From Kiritimatiellia bacterium (lineage in GTDB: Bacteria > Verrucomicrobiota > Kiritimatiellia > JAFGHX01): a DNA stretch of 57,615 bases. The position numbers and the translations under genes are program-made. The stretch lies in assembly GCA_016929905.1 (NCBI GenBank), contig JAFGHX010000156.1, positions 1 to 57,615 of the forward strand. The letters run 5' to 3'. The notes under the pieces were generated by a model. That model was not told the DNA's origin and ran no database searches. It saw only the letters and a program-made list of their open reading frames with translations. Shown here one piece after another: positions 33,979 through 42,266 of the stretch; position 1 is the first letter of the stretch, and the number at the start of each line of letters is the position of its first letter.

Positions 33979-34932
33979 TCACGCTTCGCGGAACAACACA
34001 CTGAGGCTCTGTCGCGAGTGAATCCGCCGGATGGCCTCCGCGAAGAGTGGCGCGACGGTGACGACCTGAACCTTCCGCGAAAACTCCACCGGCTGGGTCT
34101 CTATCGTGTCCGTCACCAGAAGCGTCCGGATGGGGCTGTCGTCGAGGCGTTCCATGCACTCCTGCGTGAACACGCCGTGCGTGACCGCGGCGCAGACGTC
34201 CTCCGCGCCGCAGGCCACCAGCCGCTCGGCGACATTCACCAGCGTCCCGCCGGAAACCGTGAAGTCGTCGACGATCAGTGCGGATTTGCCCTTGACCTCT
34301 CCGATGATCTCGTGAATGGCCATCTTGCCCAGGTGGTCCAGCCGCTGTTTCTCGGCGATGGCCAGCGGCGCGTTCAGCCGGGCGGCGAAGTCGCGCGCCG
34401 ATTTCGCAAAGCCGATGTCGGGCGACACGACGACCGGATCCTTCAGCCCCAGTTCCCGGGCCGCCGTCGACAGCGCGTGCAGCCCCAGCAGGTCGTCGAC
34501 CGGGATCTTGAAGAAACCCTGGATCTGCGGCGCATGCAGGTCCATCGTCACGACGCGGTCGGCGCCGGCGGCTTCGATCGCATCCGCACAGACACGCGCC
34601 CGGATCGAAACGCGCGGCTCGTCCTTCTTGTCGCCCTTCGCATAACTGAAATACGGGACGAGCGCCGTGACGGACGCCGCGCTCGCCCGTTTGAAGGCGT
34701 CAATCCAGAAGATCAGTTCCATGAAGTTGTCGTTCGCCGGAAACGCCGTCGACTGCACCAGATAAACATTGCGGCCCCGCACGCTGTCCAGAATCCGCAC
34801 GAACAGATTGCCTTCCGGAAACCGCAGGACTTCACTCCGGCCCCGCTCGACCCCGAGCCGCTCGCAGATCGCCGCGCTCAGCTTCGGACTGCCGGAACCG
34901 CCGAATACAAGGATCTCTTCTTCCGTGGGCAT
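33979..34932 (-). CDS. prs: Ribose-phosphate pyrophosphokinase (PRPP synthetase)
   Basis: This 317-residue enzyme has normal length and starts at ATG 34932 (MPTEEEILVFGGSGSPKL) with AGGAGA upstream. Motifs: FPEGNLFVRI, the ATP-contact segment ending FSYAKGDKKDEPR, MDLHAPQIQGFF, and the PRPP loop ALIVDDFTVSGGT. It makes PRPP from ribose 5-phosphate and ATP for purine, pyrimidine, histidine and tryptophan synthesis. The LVDDFTVSGG form with MDLHAPQIQGFF is standard for the bacterial class I enzyme. First gene of the prs-ddl-pyrE run. Confidence 0.95.
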   Translation of the reverse strand: MPTEEEILVFGGSGSPKLSAAICERLGVERGRSEVLRFPEGNLFVRILDSVRGRNVYLVQSTAFPANDNFMELIFWIDAFKRASAASVTALVPYFSYAKGDKKDEPRVSIRARVCADAIEAAGADRVVTMDLHAPQIQGFFKIPVDDLLGLHALSTAARELGLKDPVVVSPDIGFAKSARDFAARLNAPLAIAEKQRLDHLGKMAIHEIIGEVKGKSALIVDDFTVSGGTLVNVAERLVACGAEDVCAAVTHGVFTQECMERLDDSPIRTLLVTDTIETQPVEFSRKVQVVTVAPLFAEAIRRIHSRQSLSVLFREA

Positions 34933-35233
34933 CGGGCACTCTCCTGATGGGGTTGGGGATGGTACTCTCGCGCATTGTGCGGGATTCCATGCCAAAGCGC
35001 AAGCTTCGGAGAGCGGGCGGACGAGGCAGACAAACGACGGCGTTGCAGGCTAGTGGCGCCTCCGGCGCCAGAAACTTGAAACCCGAAACTGGAAACTGGC
35101 TAGTGAGCGAACATTCAATAGCGAGGCCCACGCGGCTCTCCTCAACATCAAAATCCGAAGGGGTTGGCCACCTCGGGCTGGAGCCGTTCATGCCAAGGTG
35201 GAGACGCTGATCCGGCGGAACACACGGAACCAA

Positions 35234-35269
<36 letters not shown>

Positions 35270-35274
35270 TCACA

Positions 35275-36063
35275 TCAGTCCCGCTCGGCCTCGACTTCCA
35301 GCCGCACCATCCCGACATGCACCAGCCCGTCGCCGGCCGGAGGGTGCTCGGCCAGGTACCTGTCCGCCAGTTCCTCGACAAACGCCCGGCGCCTCGCTTC
35401 CGGAACCCGCTGCGTGTAGGGCAGCCAGGTGGTCCGGATCCAGCCGCACAAGGCGTCGCGGCCCGCCTGCGTCATGTCCTTCGGGATCAGCTCGACCCGA
35501 TGCCGCCTGAACCCCGCCGCCTCGAGCCAGCCCCGATATTCGTCCGGCCCGTGGAACCCGTAGGGGAACTGGAAACCCCGGAACCAGCCGCCCCACTCCG
35601 CGCCGGCGATCATCGGTTCGACCAGCGTCAGGATGTCGGCCGCGTTTCCCCGCCCTCCCATCTGGAGCAACACCCGGCCCGCCGGCCTCAGACTCCGCGC
35701 GATCCCGGCGAGGACCGGGCGGTGATCCCGCACCCAGTGCAGGCACGCGTTGGAGAAAACCACGTCGAACTCCGCATCGAAATCGAGCCGCGCGGCGTCC
35801 GCGATCTGAAAACGAAGATTCGGAAACCGAGCGGGCGGAAAGTGCGCCTGTGCGAAGCCTATCATCTCCGCGGAGTTGTCGATGCCCAGCACGGAGCCGT
35901 CCGGCAAATGCGCCGCAAGCTCCGCGGTCACTTTGCCGTCCCCGCACCCGATGTCGAGCAGCCGCTCGTGCCCCGCAAGCCGCAGTTTGGGCAGCAGTTC
36001 CCTGGCCCACTTCTGTTGGGCGCCGGAGCTCCCGTGATAGTCTTGCGCGTCCCACTGGGGCAT
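35275..36063 (-). CDS. Class I SAM-dependent methyltransferase (trans-aconitate methyltransferase-like)
   Basis: This 262-residue protein starts at ATG 36063 (MPQWDAQDYHGSSGAQQKWA), with GAGGTG upstream; the long frame beyond is an antisense shadow of serS. Rossmann motifs: LLDIGCGDGKVTAELA (SAM-binding glycine loop), VLGIDNSAEMIGFA with the ribose-binding aspartate, IADAARLDF and FDVVFSNACLHWV. The overall pattern is that of the trans-aconitate 2-methyltransferase-like group, with an adjacent WLPYTQRVPE segment near the C-terminus. The substrate is not established. It follows serS by 47 bp, probably the same transcript. Confidence 0.88.
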   Translation of the reverse strand: MPQWDAQDYHGSSGAQQKWARELLPKLRLAGHERLLDIGCGDGKVTAELAAHLPDGSVLGIDNSAEMIGFAQAHFPPARFPNLRFQIADAARLDFDAEFDVVFSNACLHWVRDHRPVLAGIARSLRPAGRVLLQMGGRGNAADILTLVEPMIAGAEWGGWFRGFQFPYGFHGPDEYRGWLEAAGFRRHRVELIPKDMTQAGRDALCGWIRTTWLPYTQRVPEARRRAFVEELADRYLAEHPPAGDGLVHVGMVRLEVEAERD

Positions 36064-36110
36064 GAGGCACCTCGCGTCTCCGCGCCACCACGGTTCGGCG
36101 CGCGGAACGG

Positions 36111-37394
36111 TCAGGGGCTCAGCACAGCCTTCCCCACGGCTTCGCGCAGAACGTCCGGCACGACGACGCTGCCGTCTTCGCGCTGGAACTGCTCCACAAT
36201 CGCCGGCAACAGCCGGCTCGTGGCCAGGCCGGACGCGTTCAAAGAGTGAATGAACGCGTTCTTGCCGGTGCCTGCGCGTTTGAACCGGATGTTGCCGCGG
36301 CGGGCCTGGTAGTCGTGCGCGTTGGAGGCGGAACTGACCTCCTTGTATTCCTGCATGCTGGGGATCCAGACCTCGATGTCGTAAGTCTTCGCCATGGCGG
36401 CGCTGCAGTCCGCGGCGGCGAGCTGCGAGAGACGGTAGTGCAGCCCGAGCCCCTGAACCAGTTTCTCGGCCTTCTCGACCAGTTCCTGGAGCGCCTGCTC
36501 TGAATCTTCCGGCCGCGTAAACTGGAACATCTCGACCTTGTTGAACTGGTGCCCGCGGATCATGCCGCGCTCGCCTGTGCGGTAACTGCCCGCTTCGCTC
36601 CGGTAGCACGGTGTGTAGGCGAAATACTTCTTCGGCAGTTCTTCCTCCCGCAGGACCTCGTCCCGGTGGTAGTTGATCAGCGCCGTCTCGGCGGTGGGCA
36701 GCAGGAACTGCTCGAACCGCTCTTTGCCTTCGGGCGCTTCCAGATGAAACACGTCTGCCTCGAATTTCGGGAACTGGCCGGCGGTGTAGCCGCATTCGTA
36801 GGTCAGGATATGCGGCGGGAGGATCAGTTCGTAGCCGTCGCGGAAGTGCGCGTTGACGAAGTAGTTCAGCAGCGCCCATTCCAGCCTGGCGCCGTCGCCT
36901 TTGTACAGCCAGAAGCCGTTCCCCCCCATCTTCACCCCGCGCTTGTAGTCCACCAGCCCGAGGGTCGAGACGAGTGCCATGTGGTCTTGCGGCGCAAAAC
37001 CGAACTCGGGTCTCGTGCCGCCCGTGCGCACGACAACGTTGCTTTCCTTGCCGCCGGCCGGCACGTCGGCCGCCGGCATGTTGGGCAACGCCTCCATGAA
37101 TGCCTGGATTCGGCGCTCGGTCTGCGTCAACTCGGACTCCAGCTCCTTGATCCGCGCGCCCACCGCCTTCATCTCCTCGGCCAACGCCCCGACGTCGGTG
37201 CCCGCCTTCTTCATGGCCGGTATCTGAGCGGAAACCTGCTTACGCCTCGCGCGGAGCTGTTCGGACTCGGCGATGAGCTGGCGGCGCTCTTTGTCCCACT
37301 GCAGCACCTCGGTGAAATCCACGTCCACCATGCGCTTGAGAAGCGCTTGCCTGACGTCGTCGTCTCTCTCTCGGATCAGGTTGATGTCCAGCAT
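36111..37394 (-). CDS. serS: Seryl-tRNA synthetase
   Basis: This 427-residue class II synthetase starts at ATG 37394 (MLDINLIRERDDDVRQAL) with GGGAGACG upstream. Residues 30-100 form the tRNA-binding coiled coil. The catalytic domain carries motif 1 (region around LILPPHILTYE), TAET for serine recognition (LLPTAETALINYH), motif 2 (CYRSEAGSYRTGERGMIRGHQF) and motif 3 near LNASGLATSRLLPAIVE. It charges tRNA-Ser in the cytoplasm and is a housekeeping gene of normal length. Next on the same strand is the methyltransferase gene. Confidence 0.96.
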   Translation of the reverse strand: MLDINLIRERDDDVRQALLKRMVDVDFTEVLQWDKERRQLIAESEQLRARRKQVSAQIPAMKKAGTDVGALAEEMKAVGARIKELESELTQTERRIQAFMEALPNMPAADVPAGGKESNVVVRTGGTRPEFGFAPQDHMALVSTLGLVDYKRGVKMGGNGFWLYKGDGARLEWALLNYFVNAHFRDGYELILPPHILTYECGYTAGQFPKFEADVFHLEAPEGKERFEQFLLPTAETALINYHRDEVLREEELPKKYFAYTPCYRSEAGSYRTGERGMIRGHQFNKVEMFQFTRPEDSEQALQELVEKAEKLVQGLGLHYRLSQLAAADCSAAMAKTYDIEVWIPSMQEYKEVSSASNAHDYQARRGNIRFKRAGTGKNAFIHSLNASGLATSRLLPAIVEQFQREDGSVVVPDVLREAVGKAVLSP

Positions 37395-37452
37395 GTTGCG
37401 TCTCCCGTGAAACCCCGAATCCTTCGGCAAAGTACTCCTGTCCAGATTTCAG

Positions 37453-37560
37453 TCATGCGAGCGCGTCAACGGTGCGCCGCAAATTCGCCTCCACTTCATC
37501 GCCGGGCCCGCAGGCCGCCCAGAAGCTCTCCGTGGTTCCTGATGGTCGCCCGCATCGCCT
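37453..37560 (-). pseudogene. Possible remnant of a phosphohexomutase C-terminus (GlmM-like)
   Basis: On the minus strand, between the esterase stop and serS, about 35 codons read GRPSGTTESFWAACGPGDE followed by VEANLRRTVDALA and a stop. This resembles the phosphate-binding end of phosphoglucosamine mutases (RPSGTEP...GPDE...), though with an extra Thr and a shortened core. Upstream the frame runs into the esterase gene, so it cannot be a whole gene. It may be a scar of rearrangement, or chance. Confidence 0.35.
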
Positions 37561-37561
37561 C

Positions 37562-38776
37562 TCACTTTTCCTTCGGCTTTTCGGCCGGGTCGAACGGGTA
37601 GTCGTCGAACCGCCGCTCGATGTGCTTGCCGAAGAACACCTTGTCGGCAAAATCGACCAGCGCCTGCCAGTCCTCGTCGCTGTGCTTGTGTTTCCCGTCG
37701 CGGTAATGGATGCCCATTTTGTCAGCCGCGCCCAGCCATTCGAAGACAGGCTGCGCCGCGAGGTGGGCCGCCTGCGTTCCCTGCGGGTTCGCCCATTCGT
37801 CGCCGAACGCGCTTGTCGAGAGGTAGGCGCGGGGCGCAACGAGCGCGATCAGCGAATGCTGATCGAACGGGAGCCGGTGCGCATTGTCGCCCCGAAACTC
37901 CAGGAAACGCGTGTTGAACCAGTATGGAAAATGGCGCGCGATCGCATCCAGGCTCTCGCCCGTGTATCGGTAACGAATGGGCCCGGACCCGCACGTCCCG
38001 GCCCCATTGGGCGCGGTGAGTGCGATGCGCTCGTCAAAGGCGCCGGCGAGCAGCGCCGTCTTGCCGCCGCGGGAATGACCGGTAACGGCTATGCGCTCAC
38101 GATCCACAAAGTCGGCAGTCACCAGATAGTCGACCACGCGGTGATATCCCCACGCCCAAGCGGCGATCGTTCCCCAGTCATAGCCGGGATACAGCGGATG
38201 CACGCCGTCGAGCCGATTGCCGTTGTCGTGGTCCAGGCGCTCGCGGTCGAATTCCGCGATGACGTACCCGCGCTTGACGAATTCCCTGGCCCGCTCCATC
38301 ACAGAGTACCAGCACATGTCGCCGGTGAGGATCACGGGAAACGGCCCCTTCCCTCCGCGCGGAATGTACAGATGCACGTCAAACACAATCGCCCTGTGCA
38401 GACCCATCGACAACTGGATCCGCCTGTACGTGCCTGCCCCGCCGTAGATCGTCTCTTCGACCGTCTGCTTCGCCTCGAAATGGGTCGGCGGCGGGGGAAG
38501 GTGGCCGTATTCGTAGTACTGCAACATGGCCTTGATTTCTCCCCGTCGGGTCTCCCACTGCTCTTTGGTTTTGACGGGGGTACCGTCCGCCAGGACCAAG
38601 GGGTCCGGGAACTCACCGACCACGGCCAGATCCCTAACGGCCGGCAATCGCTTTGCCGCCGGGCTGGGTGCGGGCGGCTGCTCGGCGTGAATGCATCCCG
38701 CCGCGCCGACAGCCAATGCGCAGAGCACCGCCAGGAAACGCGGACGGCCCGTCTCGTTGTCCTTCCGAATGTTCAT
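37562..38776 (-). CDS. CE15-like glucuronoyl-esterase / alpha-beta hydrolase lipoprotein
   Basis: This 404-residue protein starts at ATG 38776. It has a lipoprotein signal (LAVLCALAVGAAGC, lipobox cysteine near 28), so it is exported and lipid-anchored. The alpha/beta-hydrolase core shows VTGHSRGGKTALLAGAFDER with nucleophile Ser235, followed by IALTAPNGAGTCGSGPIRYR, as in glucuronoyl esterases (usual motif GCSRxGK). A histidine candidate lies in KHKHSDEDW (363 or 365). Family enzymes cleave esters of glucuronic acid in lignin-carbohydrate or other glycans; the Cys-to-His change in the motif leaves the substrate open. It lies immediately before the mutase-like remnant. Confidence 0.8.
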   Translation of the reverse strand: MNIRKDNETGRPRFLAVLCALAVGAAGCIHAEQPPAPSPAAKRLPAVRDLAVVGEFPDPLVLADGTPVKTKEQWETRRGEIKAMLQYYEYGHLPPPPTHFEAKQTVEETIYGGAGTYRRIQLSMGLHRAIVFDVHLYIPRGGKGPFPVILTGDMCWYSVMERAREFVKRGYVIAEFDRERLDHDNGNRLDGVHPLYPGYDWGTIAAWAWGYHRVVDYLVTADFVDRERIAVTGHSRGGKTALLAGAFDERIALTAPNGAGTCGSGPIRYRYTGESLDAIARHFPYWFNTRFLEFRGDNAHRLPFDQHSLIALVAPRAYLSTSAFGDEWANPQGTQAAHLAAQPVFEWLGAADKMGIHYRDGKHKHSDEDWQALVDFADKVFFGKHIERRFDDYPFDPAEKPKEK

Positions 38777-38780
38777 GGTG

Positions 38781-39251
38781 TTACACCACCTTATCCACTT
38801 CCATGCGCGAACGCTTGTCGAGCCCGGCGAGGGATTCGATTTCGTACGTGTTCCCGATCGTGTCGCGCAGGATGACGCGGTCCTCGCCGATCCAGACGAG
38901 ATTCTTGTGCGGGTCGCGCATGGCGAACGTGCGCCGGCCCGCGTCGGTATCGACGTCCCAGTACCGGGTTCCGAACTCCGCGTGCGTCCGGCGCACCTTG
39001 ACGATGCGCGGAAGGAGATAGCGGCCCGCCAGCTCTTCTCTCACGATCCCGGCGGATTCCGGGTCGAGCGCGTCGAGGCTCGCCAGCAGAGCCACCTCCT
39101 TCTTCTTCTCGTCGAGAAAAGAGACACCGCCGCCGCGGGCCGTGAGCGGCCGCACCCAGGCGATCCGGACGGGGATCTCCTCCTCGCCGGCGCGCCGGAG
39201 ACAGACGCGTCCCTGCTTCCTGATCAGGCTGAAAGGCGCCTTCGGGTTCAT
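38781..39251 (-). CDS. DUF1854 family protein
   Basis: This 156-residue protein begins at ATG 39251, which overlaps the stop of the ABC transporter gene (ATGA). It contains the DUF1854 pattern: VRIAWVRPLTARGGGVSFLD, EVALLASLDALDPES, YLLPRIVKVRRTHAEFGTRYW, and the late VWIGEDRVILRDTIGNTYEI. DUF1854 proteins are found next to this type of ABC exporter, often near cyanophycin genes; no cyanophycin synthetase is in the window. No signal peptide or membrane helix is seen, so it is probably a cytoplasmic partner of the transporter. Function unknown. Confidence 0.9.
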   Translation of the reverse strand: MNPKAPFSLIRKQGRVCLRRAGEEEIPVRIAWVRPLTARGGGVSFLDEKKKEVALLASLDALDPESAGIVREELAGRYLLPRIVKVRRTHAEFGTRYWDVDTDAGRRTFAMRDPHKNLVWIGEDRVILRDTIGNTYEIESLAGLDKRSRMEVDKVV

Positions 39252-41458
39252 TCGCTCCAGACCTCCGCCCGGATCTTGTTCAGTTCGGTCTGCGTCTGGA
39301 CGAGCTTGAAGTACTCGCCCTCCTTCGCCATCAGTTCCTCGTGCGTGCCCCGCTCGACCATCTTGCCGTCGTCGATGACGAACAGCCGGCTGGCGTTCTT
39401 GAGCGTCGCCAGCCGGTGCGCGATGGCGATGGTCGTGCGGCCGCGGACCAGGTTGGCGATGGCTTCCTGGATCTGTTTCTCGGTCTCGCTGTCTACCGAG
39501 GAGGTCGCCTCATCGAGAATGAGAATAGGCGGATCGTGCAGGATCGCCCGCGCGATGGCCAGCCGCTGCTTCTCGCCCCCGGACAACCCTTCGCCCTGCT
39601 CGCCGATGAGCGTGTCGTACCCGTCTTCCTTGTCCAGAATGAACTCGTGCGCGTAGGCCGCCTTGGCCGCGCGCACGACATCCTCGAAGCTGGAATCCGG
39701 GCTGCCGTAGCGGATGTTCTCCAGAATGCTGACGTTGAACAGAAACGTATCCTGCATGACCATCCCGATCTGCCGCCGCACCTGCTCGAGTTTGATCTTC
39801 TTGATCGGGTGCCCGTCGATGCGAATCTCGCCGGCCTCCACGTCGTGAAAGCGGCAGATCAGACTGATGATCGTGCTCTTGCCGGCACCCGAGCGGCCGA
39901 CCAGCCCAACCATTTCGCCGGGCTCGATCTCGAAAGAGAGCCCTTTGATCACTTCCTTGCCCTTCTCGTAGCTGAAGTGGACATCCCGGAACGCGATGGC
40001 GCCGCGCATCCGCGGGATGGCTACCGCGCCGGGCGCGTCGTAGATTTCCGGCGGCGTGTCGATCACGGCAAAGATCCGCTCCGCGGACGAAAACGCGTGC
40101 GTCATCCAGTTCAGGACGATCGTGAACCACTGCAACGGCCCGTAGAACAGCCAGATGTACCCGACAAACGCGAGCAGATCGCCCAGCGTGATCGAAGGGT
40201 CCTGCCGGGACAGGCGGTACGCCGCCAGGAACCAGACGGCCGTCACGCCCACCTGCATGATCCAGAACATGACCTCCTCGAACCCGACAAACGTCTTGTT
40301 GATGCGGAACTCCGTCTGAAAATACTTCATGTTCCCGCGCGTGAATTCCGAGCCGCGGCGCCGTTCCTGCGTGAAGGCCTTCACCACCCGAATCCCGCCG
40401 AGCGTTTCGTTGACGATGCTGTACAGCGACGCGTAAATCGTCATCCGCTTGTGAAACAGCGGGATCAGCTTCTTCCAAAACCAGGTCGCGCCGCCCGTCA
40501 GGAACGGGACCGGCAGGAACACCAGCAACGCCAGCTTCCAGTCCAAGGCAATGAGAATCGTTGCGATGACGGCAAACGAGATCATGTTCACCATCAGGAA
40601 CGGCATGCCCTCGATCAGGAAGTGGCGCAGATCCATCGTGTCGCTCATGATCCGGCTGATCAGCGTGCCCGAGCCCCGGCGGTTGATGTAGCCCAGCCGC
40701 AGCCGCTGCACCACGTCGTGCAGCTGGATGCGCAGGTCGGCGATCAGCCGCGATGCCAGCCAGGCGTTCAGCGAACCGGTCATGAACCGGGAAAGCAGAA
40801 ACGCCGACCCGCTGCCCAACATGGCGAAGATCCACCAGGAGAGCTGGCCGTACAGCCCGCCCTTGATGACGTCGTCGACAATGCGCTTCGTGATGTAGGG
40901 CGGGAACATCTGCGCCGTCACGCCCAGAAAGGTGATCCCCACCAGCGTCAGCGCCCGCGCCCTGTAAGGCCGCAACAGCAGCACCAGGCGCTTGAATACG
41001 TCCCAGCGCCGAACGCACAGCGGGCACTTGATGCCCCGCTCCGCCAAAGGCCGCCCGCATTTCGGGCAGTACGCCGGCTCGTCCTCCTCCGGCAACTCGG
41101 GAGGCCGCCCGGCCATTAACTGGTTGATCACCCGGGCGAACGTCCCGAACTCCGGCACAAACACTTTGGAATAGCGGATCAGCTCGCACGGACCTTGCTC
41201 CGTGACCGCCAGCAGACGCGCCCCGCCGAATAGCTCGTCGACCTTCACGTCCTTCAGCTCGTCCAACCGGTAGGTCGACGCCAGCGAGTCCCCGCCGAAC
41301 ACGACAATCCGCCGGTCCGTCGCCACCAGGTGGCTCTCGCCGTACCGCCGGTCCAGCGTCAGATCGCTGACCTGCGCGTAAAGCACCTGTTCGCCCGGTT
41401 CCATCAGCGCCCGGAGCGCCGCGTCGATCGCCTGCGGTAATGGACTGTTCAGTTTCAT
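39248..41458 (-). CDS. ABC exporter with N-terminal PH-like domain and zinc ribbon
   Basis: This 736-residue fused half-transporter has three parts. Residues 1-110 resemble a bacterial PH-like domain (YGESHLVATDRRIVVFGG, then TYRLDELKDVKVDEL). Residues 128-157 hold a zinc ribbon (CPKCGRPLAERGIKCPLC). Residues 165-735 form an exporter: six membrane helices, then Walker A GRSGAGKST near 520, Q-loop VMQDTFLFN, signature LSGGEKQR, Walker B ILILDEATSS and H-loop IAHRLAT. It should work as a homodimer pumping an unknown substrate outwards or flipping a lipid. The DUF1854 gene is translationally coupled. A terminator hairpin lies 12 bp before its ATG, suggesting controlled read-through. This architecture matches a transporter group found beside cyanophycin genes. 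Confidence 0.92.
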   Translation of the reverse strand: MKLNSPLPQAIDAALRALMEPGEQVLYAQVSDLTLDRRYGESHLVATDRRIVVFGGDSLASTYRLDELKDVKVDELFGGARLLAVTEQGPCELIRYSKVFVPEFGTFARVINQLMAGRPPELPEEDEPAYCPKCGRPLAERGIKCPLCVRRWDVFKRLVLLLRPYRARALTLVGITFLGVTAQMFPPYITKRIVDDVIKGGLYGQLSWWIFAMLGSGSAFLLSRFMTGSLNAWLASRLIADLRIQLHDVVQRLRLGYINRRGSGTLISRIMSDTMDLRHFLIEGMPFLMVNMISFAVIATILIALDWKLALLVFLPVPFLTGGATWFWKKLIPLFHKRMTIYASLYSIVNETLGGIRVVKAFTQERRRGSEFTRGNMKYFQTEFRINKTFVGFEEVMFWIMQVGVTAVWFLAAYRLSRQDPSITLGDLLAFVGYIWLFYGPLQWFTIVLNWMTHAFSSAERIFAVIDTPPEIYDAPGAVAIPRMRGAIAFRDVHFSYEKGKEVIKGLSFEIEPGEMVGLVGRSGAGKSTIISLICRFHDVEAGEIRIDGHPIKKIKLEQVRRQIGMVMQDTFLFNVSILENIRYGSPDSSFEDVVRAAKAAYAHEFILDKEDGYDTLIGEQGEGLSGGEKQRLAIARAILHDPPILILDEATSSVDSETEKQIQEAIANLVRGRTTIAIAHRLATLKNASRLFVIDDGKMVERGTHEELMAKEGEYFKLVQTQTELNKIRAEVWSE

Positions 41459-41469
41459 CGTTGCCCAAC

Positions 41470-41508
41470 AAAAAGGCCCGCCGTCAGGTTTGCTTGACGG
41501 CGGGCCTT
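41470..41508 (-). terminator. Intrinsic terminator or attenuator just before the ABC exporter start
   Basis: Reading the minus strand, arms of 14 bp (41508-41495 and 41486-41473, core TGACGGCGGGCC) enclose an 8-nt loop and are followed by TTTTT. The structure ends about 12 bp before the exporter ATG. A promoter and a 30-codon ORF lie upstream, so this may attenuate exporter expression rather than end an unrelated gene. Confidence 0.85.
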
Positions 41509-41529
41509 CGGGTCAGCCCGGGGTTCGTT

Positions 41530-41622
41530 TCACATCGGGCCCGGGACCTCCCCACCGCCAAGCGCGGCCGCGGAAAGCACGGTACTGTCTAGCATGACTA
41601 TACGCACAACCGCGTCCTCCAC
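41530..41622 (-). CDS. Candidate 30-residue leader peptide or small protein
   Basis: A GTG-initiated frame at 41622 reads 30 residues (MEDAVVRIVMLDSTVLSAAA, then LGGGEVPGPM) and stops 22 bp before the terminator hairpin. An AAGGCGG ribosome-binding-like site lies about 8 nt upstream. The promoter-like pair at 41722-41695 would transcribe it. It could be an attenuator leader peptide, a small protein or a peptide exported by the next gene product. Coding status is uncertain: it is short and has no recognised homologue. Confidence 0.35.
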   Translation of the reverse strand: MEDAVVRIVMLDSTVLSAAALGGGEVPGPM

Positions 41623-41694
41623 GCTTACGCCGCCTTCAACCTGTACGGTGGCTTTCCATCTTTCGCCCCGTTCCTCGATGCCAAAACGAAAAGC

Positions 41695-41722
41695 ATGATA
41701 GCGCCCGCCCGCCCAAATGCAA
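41695..41722 (-). promoter_or_regulatory. Sigma-70-like promoter for leader ORF and ABC exporter
   Basis: TTGCAT (41722-41717) and TATCAT (41700-41695) are spaced 16 bp on the minus strand. It is back-to-back with the BlaI-operator promoter at 41760. Confidence 0.45.
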
Positions 41723-41759
41723 GCCCTTTCTCGATACGTCGAATCCCATCATCTTCTTC

Positions 41760-41789
41760 TTGACAACTCATATTTACATTTGTAAATAT
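41760..41789 (+). promoter_or_regulatory. Promoter with BlaI/MecI-type operator
   Basis: TTGACA (41760-41765) is followed after 17 bp by TAAATA (41783-41788). A perfect 20-bp palindrome, ATATTTACATTTGTAAATAT (41770-41789), covers the spacer and -10 region. Its centre TACA-TT-TGTA is the core recognised by BlaI/MecI repressors, and a BlaI-like gene starts 64 bp downstream. Autorepression is therefore very likely. Confidence 0.8.
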
Positions 41790-41853
41790 ATGGGCGCGGA
41801 TAGGTTCCGGACTGCGGGAGAGGCCAGGGCACGGACGAACACGGAGGCGGGGC

Positions 41854-42255
41854 GTGAAATCGGACGCAGCGGCCAAACCGAGACTCTCTCCATCGGAGTG
41901 GGTCGTGATGCAGGCAGCGTGGAAGGCCATGGAGCGGGAGCCGGAGATCACGGCGAGCGAACTGCTGCCGGCCGTGCAGGAGAAGCGGACGTGGCACTTC
42001 TCAACGCTGAAGACGATGCTCGATCGTCTGGTGAAGAAGGGCTACCTCTCGAGTCGGATTCGCGGAAACACGTGCTTTTACCAGTCCACCATTCCCCGTG
42101 ACCAGGCCGTACGCGGGGCGATCGGGTCCTTTGTCGACAACGTCCTGGACGGCACATTCGGGCCGCTGGTCGCCTATCTGGCGGATCGGCGCCGACTGAG
42201 CAAGCGCCAGATCGCGGAGCTGGAACGTATGCTTGATGGAAGCGAAGAGAGATGA
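41854..42255 (+). CDS. BlaI/MecI/CopY-family transcriptional repressor
   Basis: This 133-residue protein starts at GTG 41854 behind GGAGG. The N-terminal winged helix reads LSPSEWVVMQAAWK, ITASELLPAVQEKRTWHFSTLKTMLDRLVKKGYL and the wing SSRIRGNTCFYQS; the C-terminal half is the dimerisation helix bundle (AVRGAIGSFVDNVLDG, LSKRQIAELERMLD). Such repressors bind TACA-N2-TGTA operators as dimers and are inactivated by cleavage when a partner M56 sensor protease is triggered. The matching operator lies in its own promoter and the M56 gene follows in the operon, with a small ORF between. Confidence 0.93.
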   Translation: MKSDAAAKPRLSPSEWVVMQAAWKAMEREPEITASELLPAVQEKRTWHFSTLKTMLDRLVKKGYLSSRIRGNTCFYQSTIPRDQAVRGAIGSFVDNVLDGTFGPLVAYLADRRRLSKRQIAELERMLDGSEER

Positions 42256-42266
42256 CGGAGGTACGG

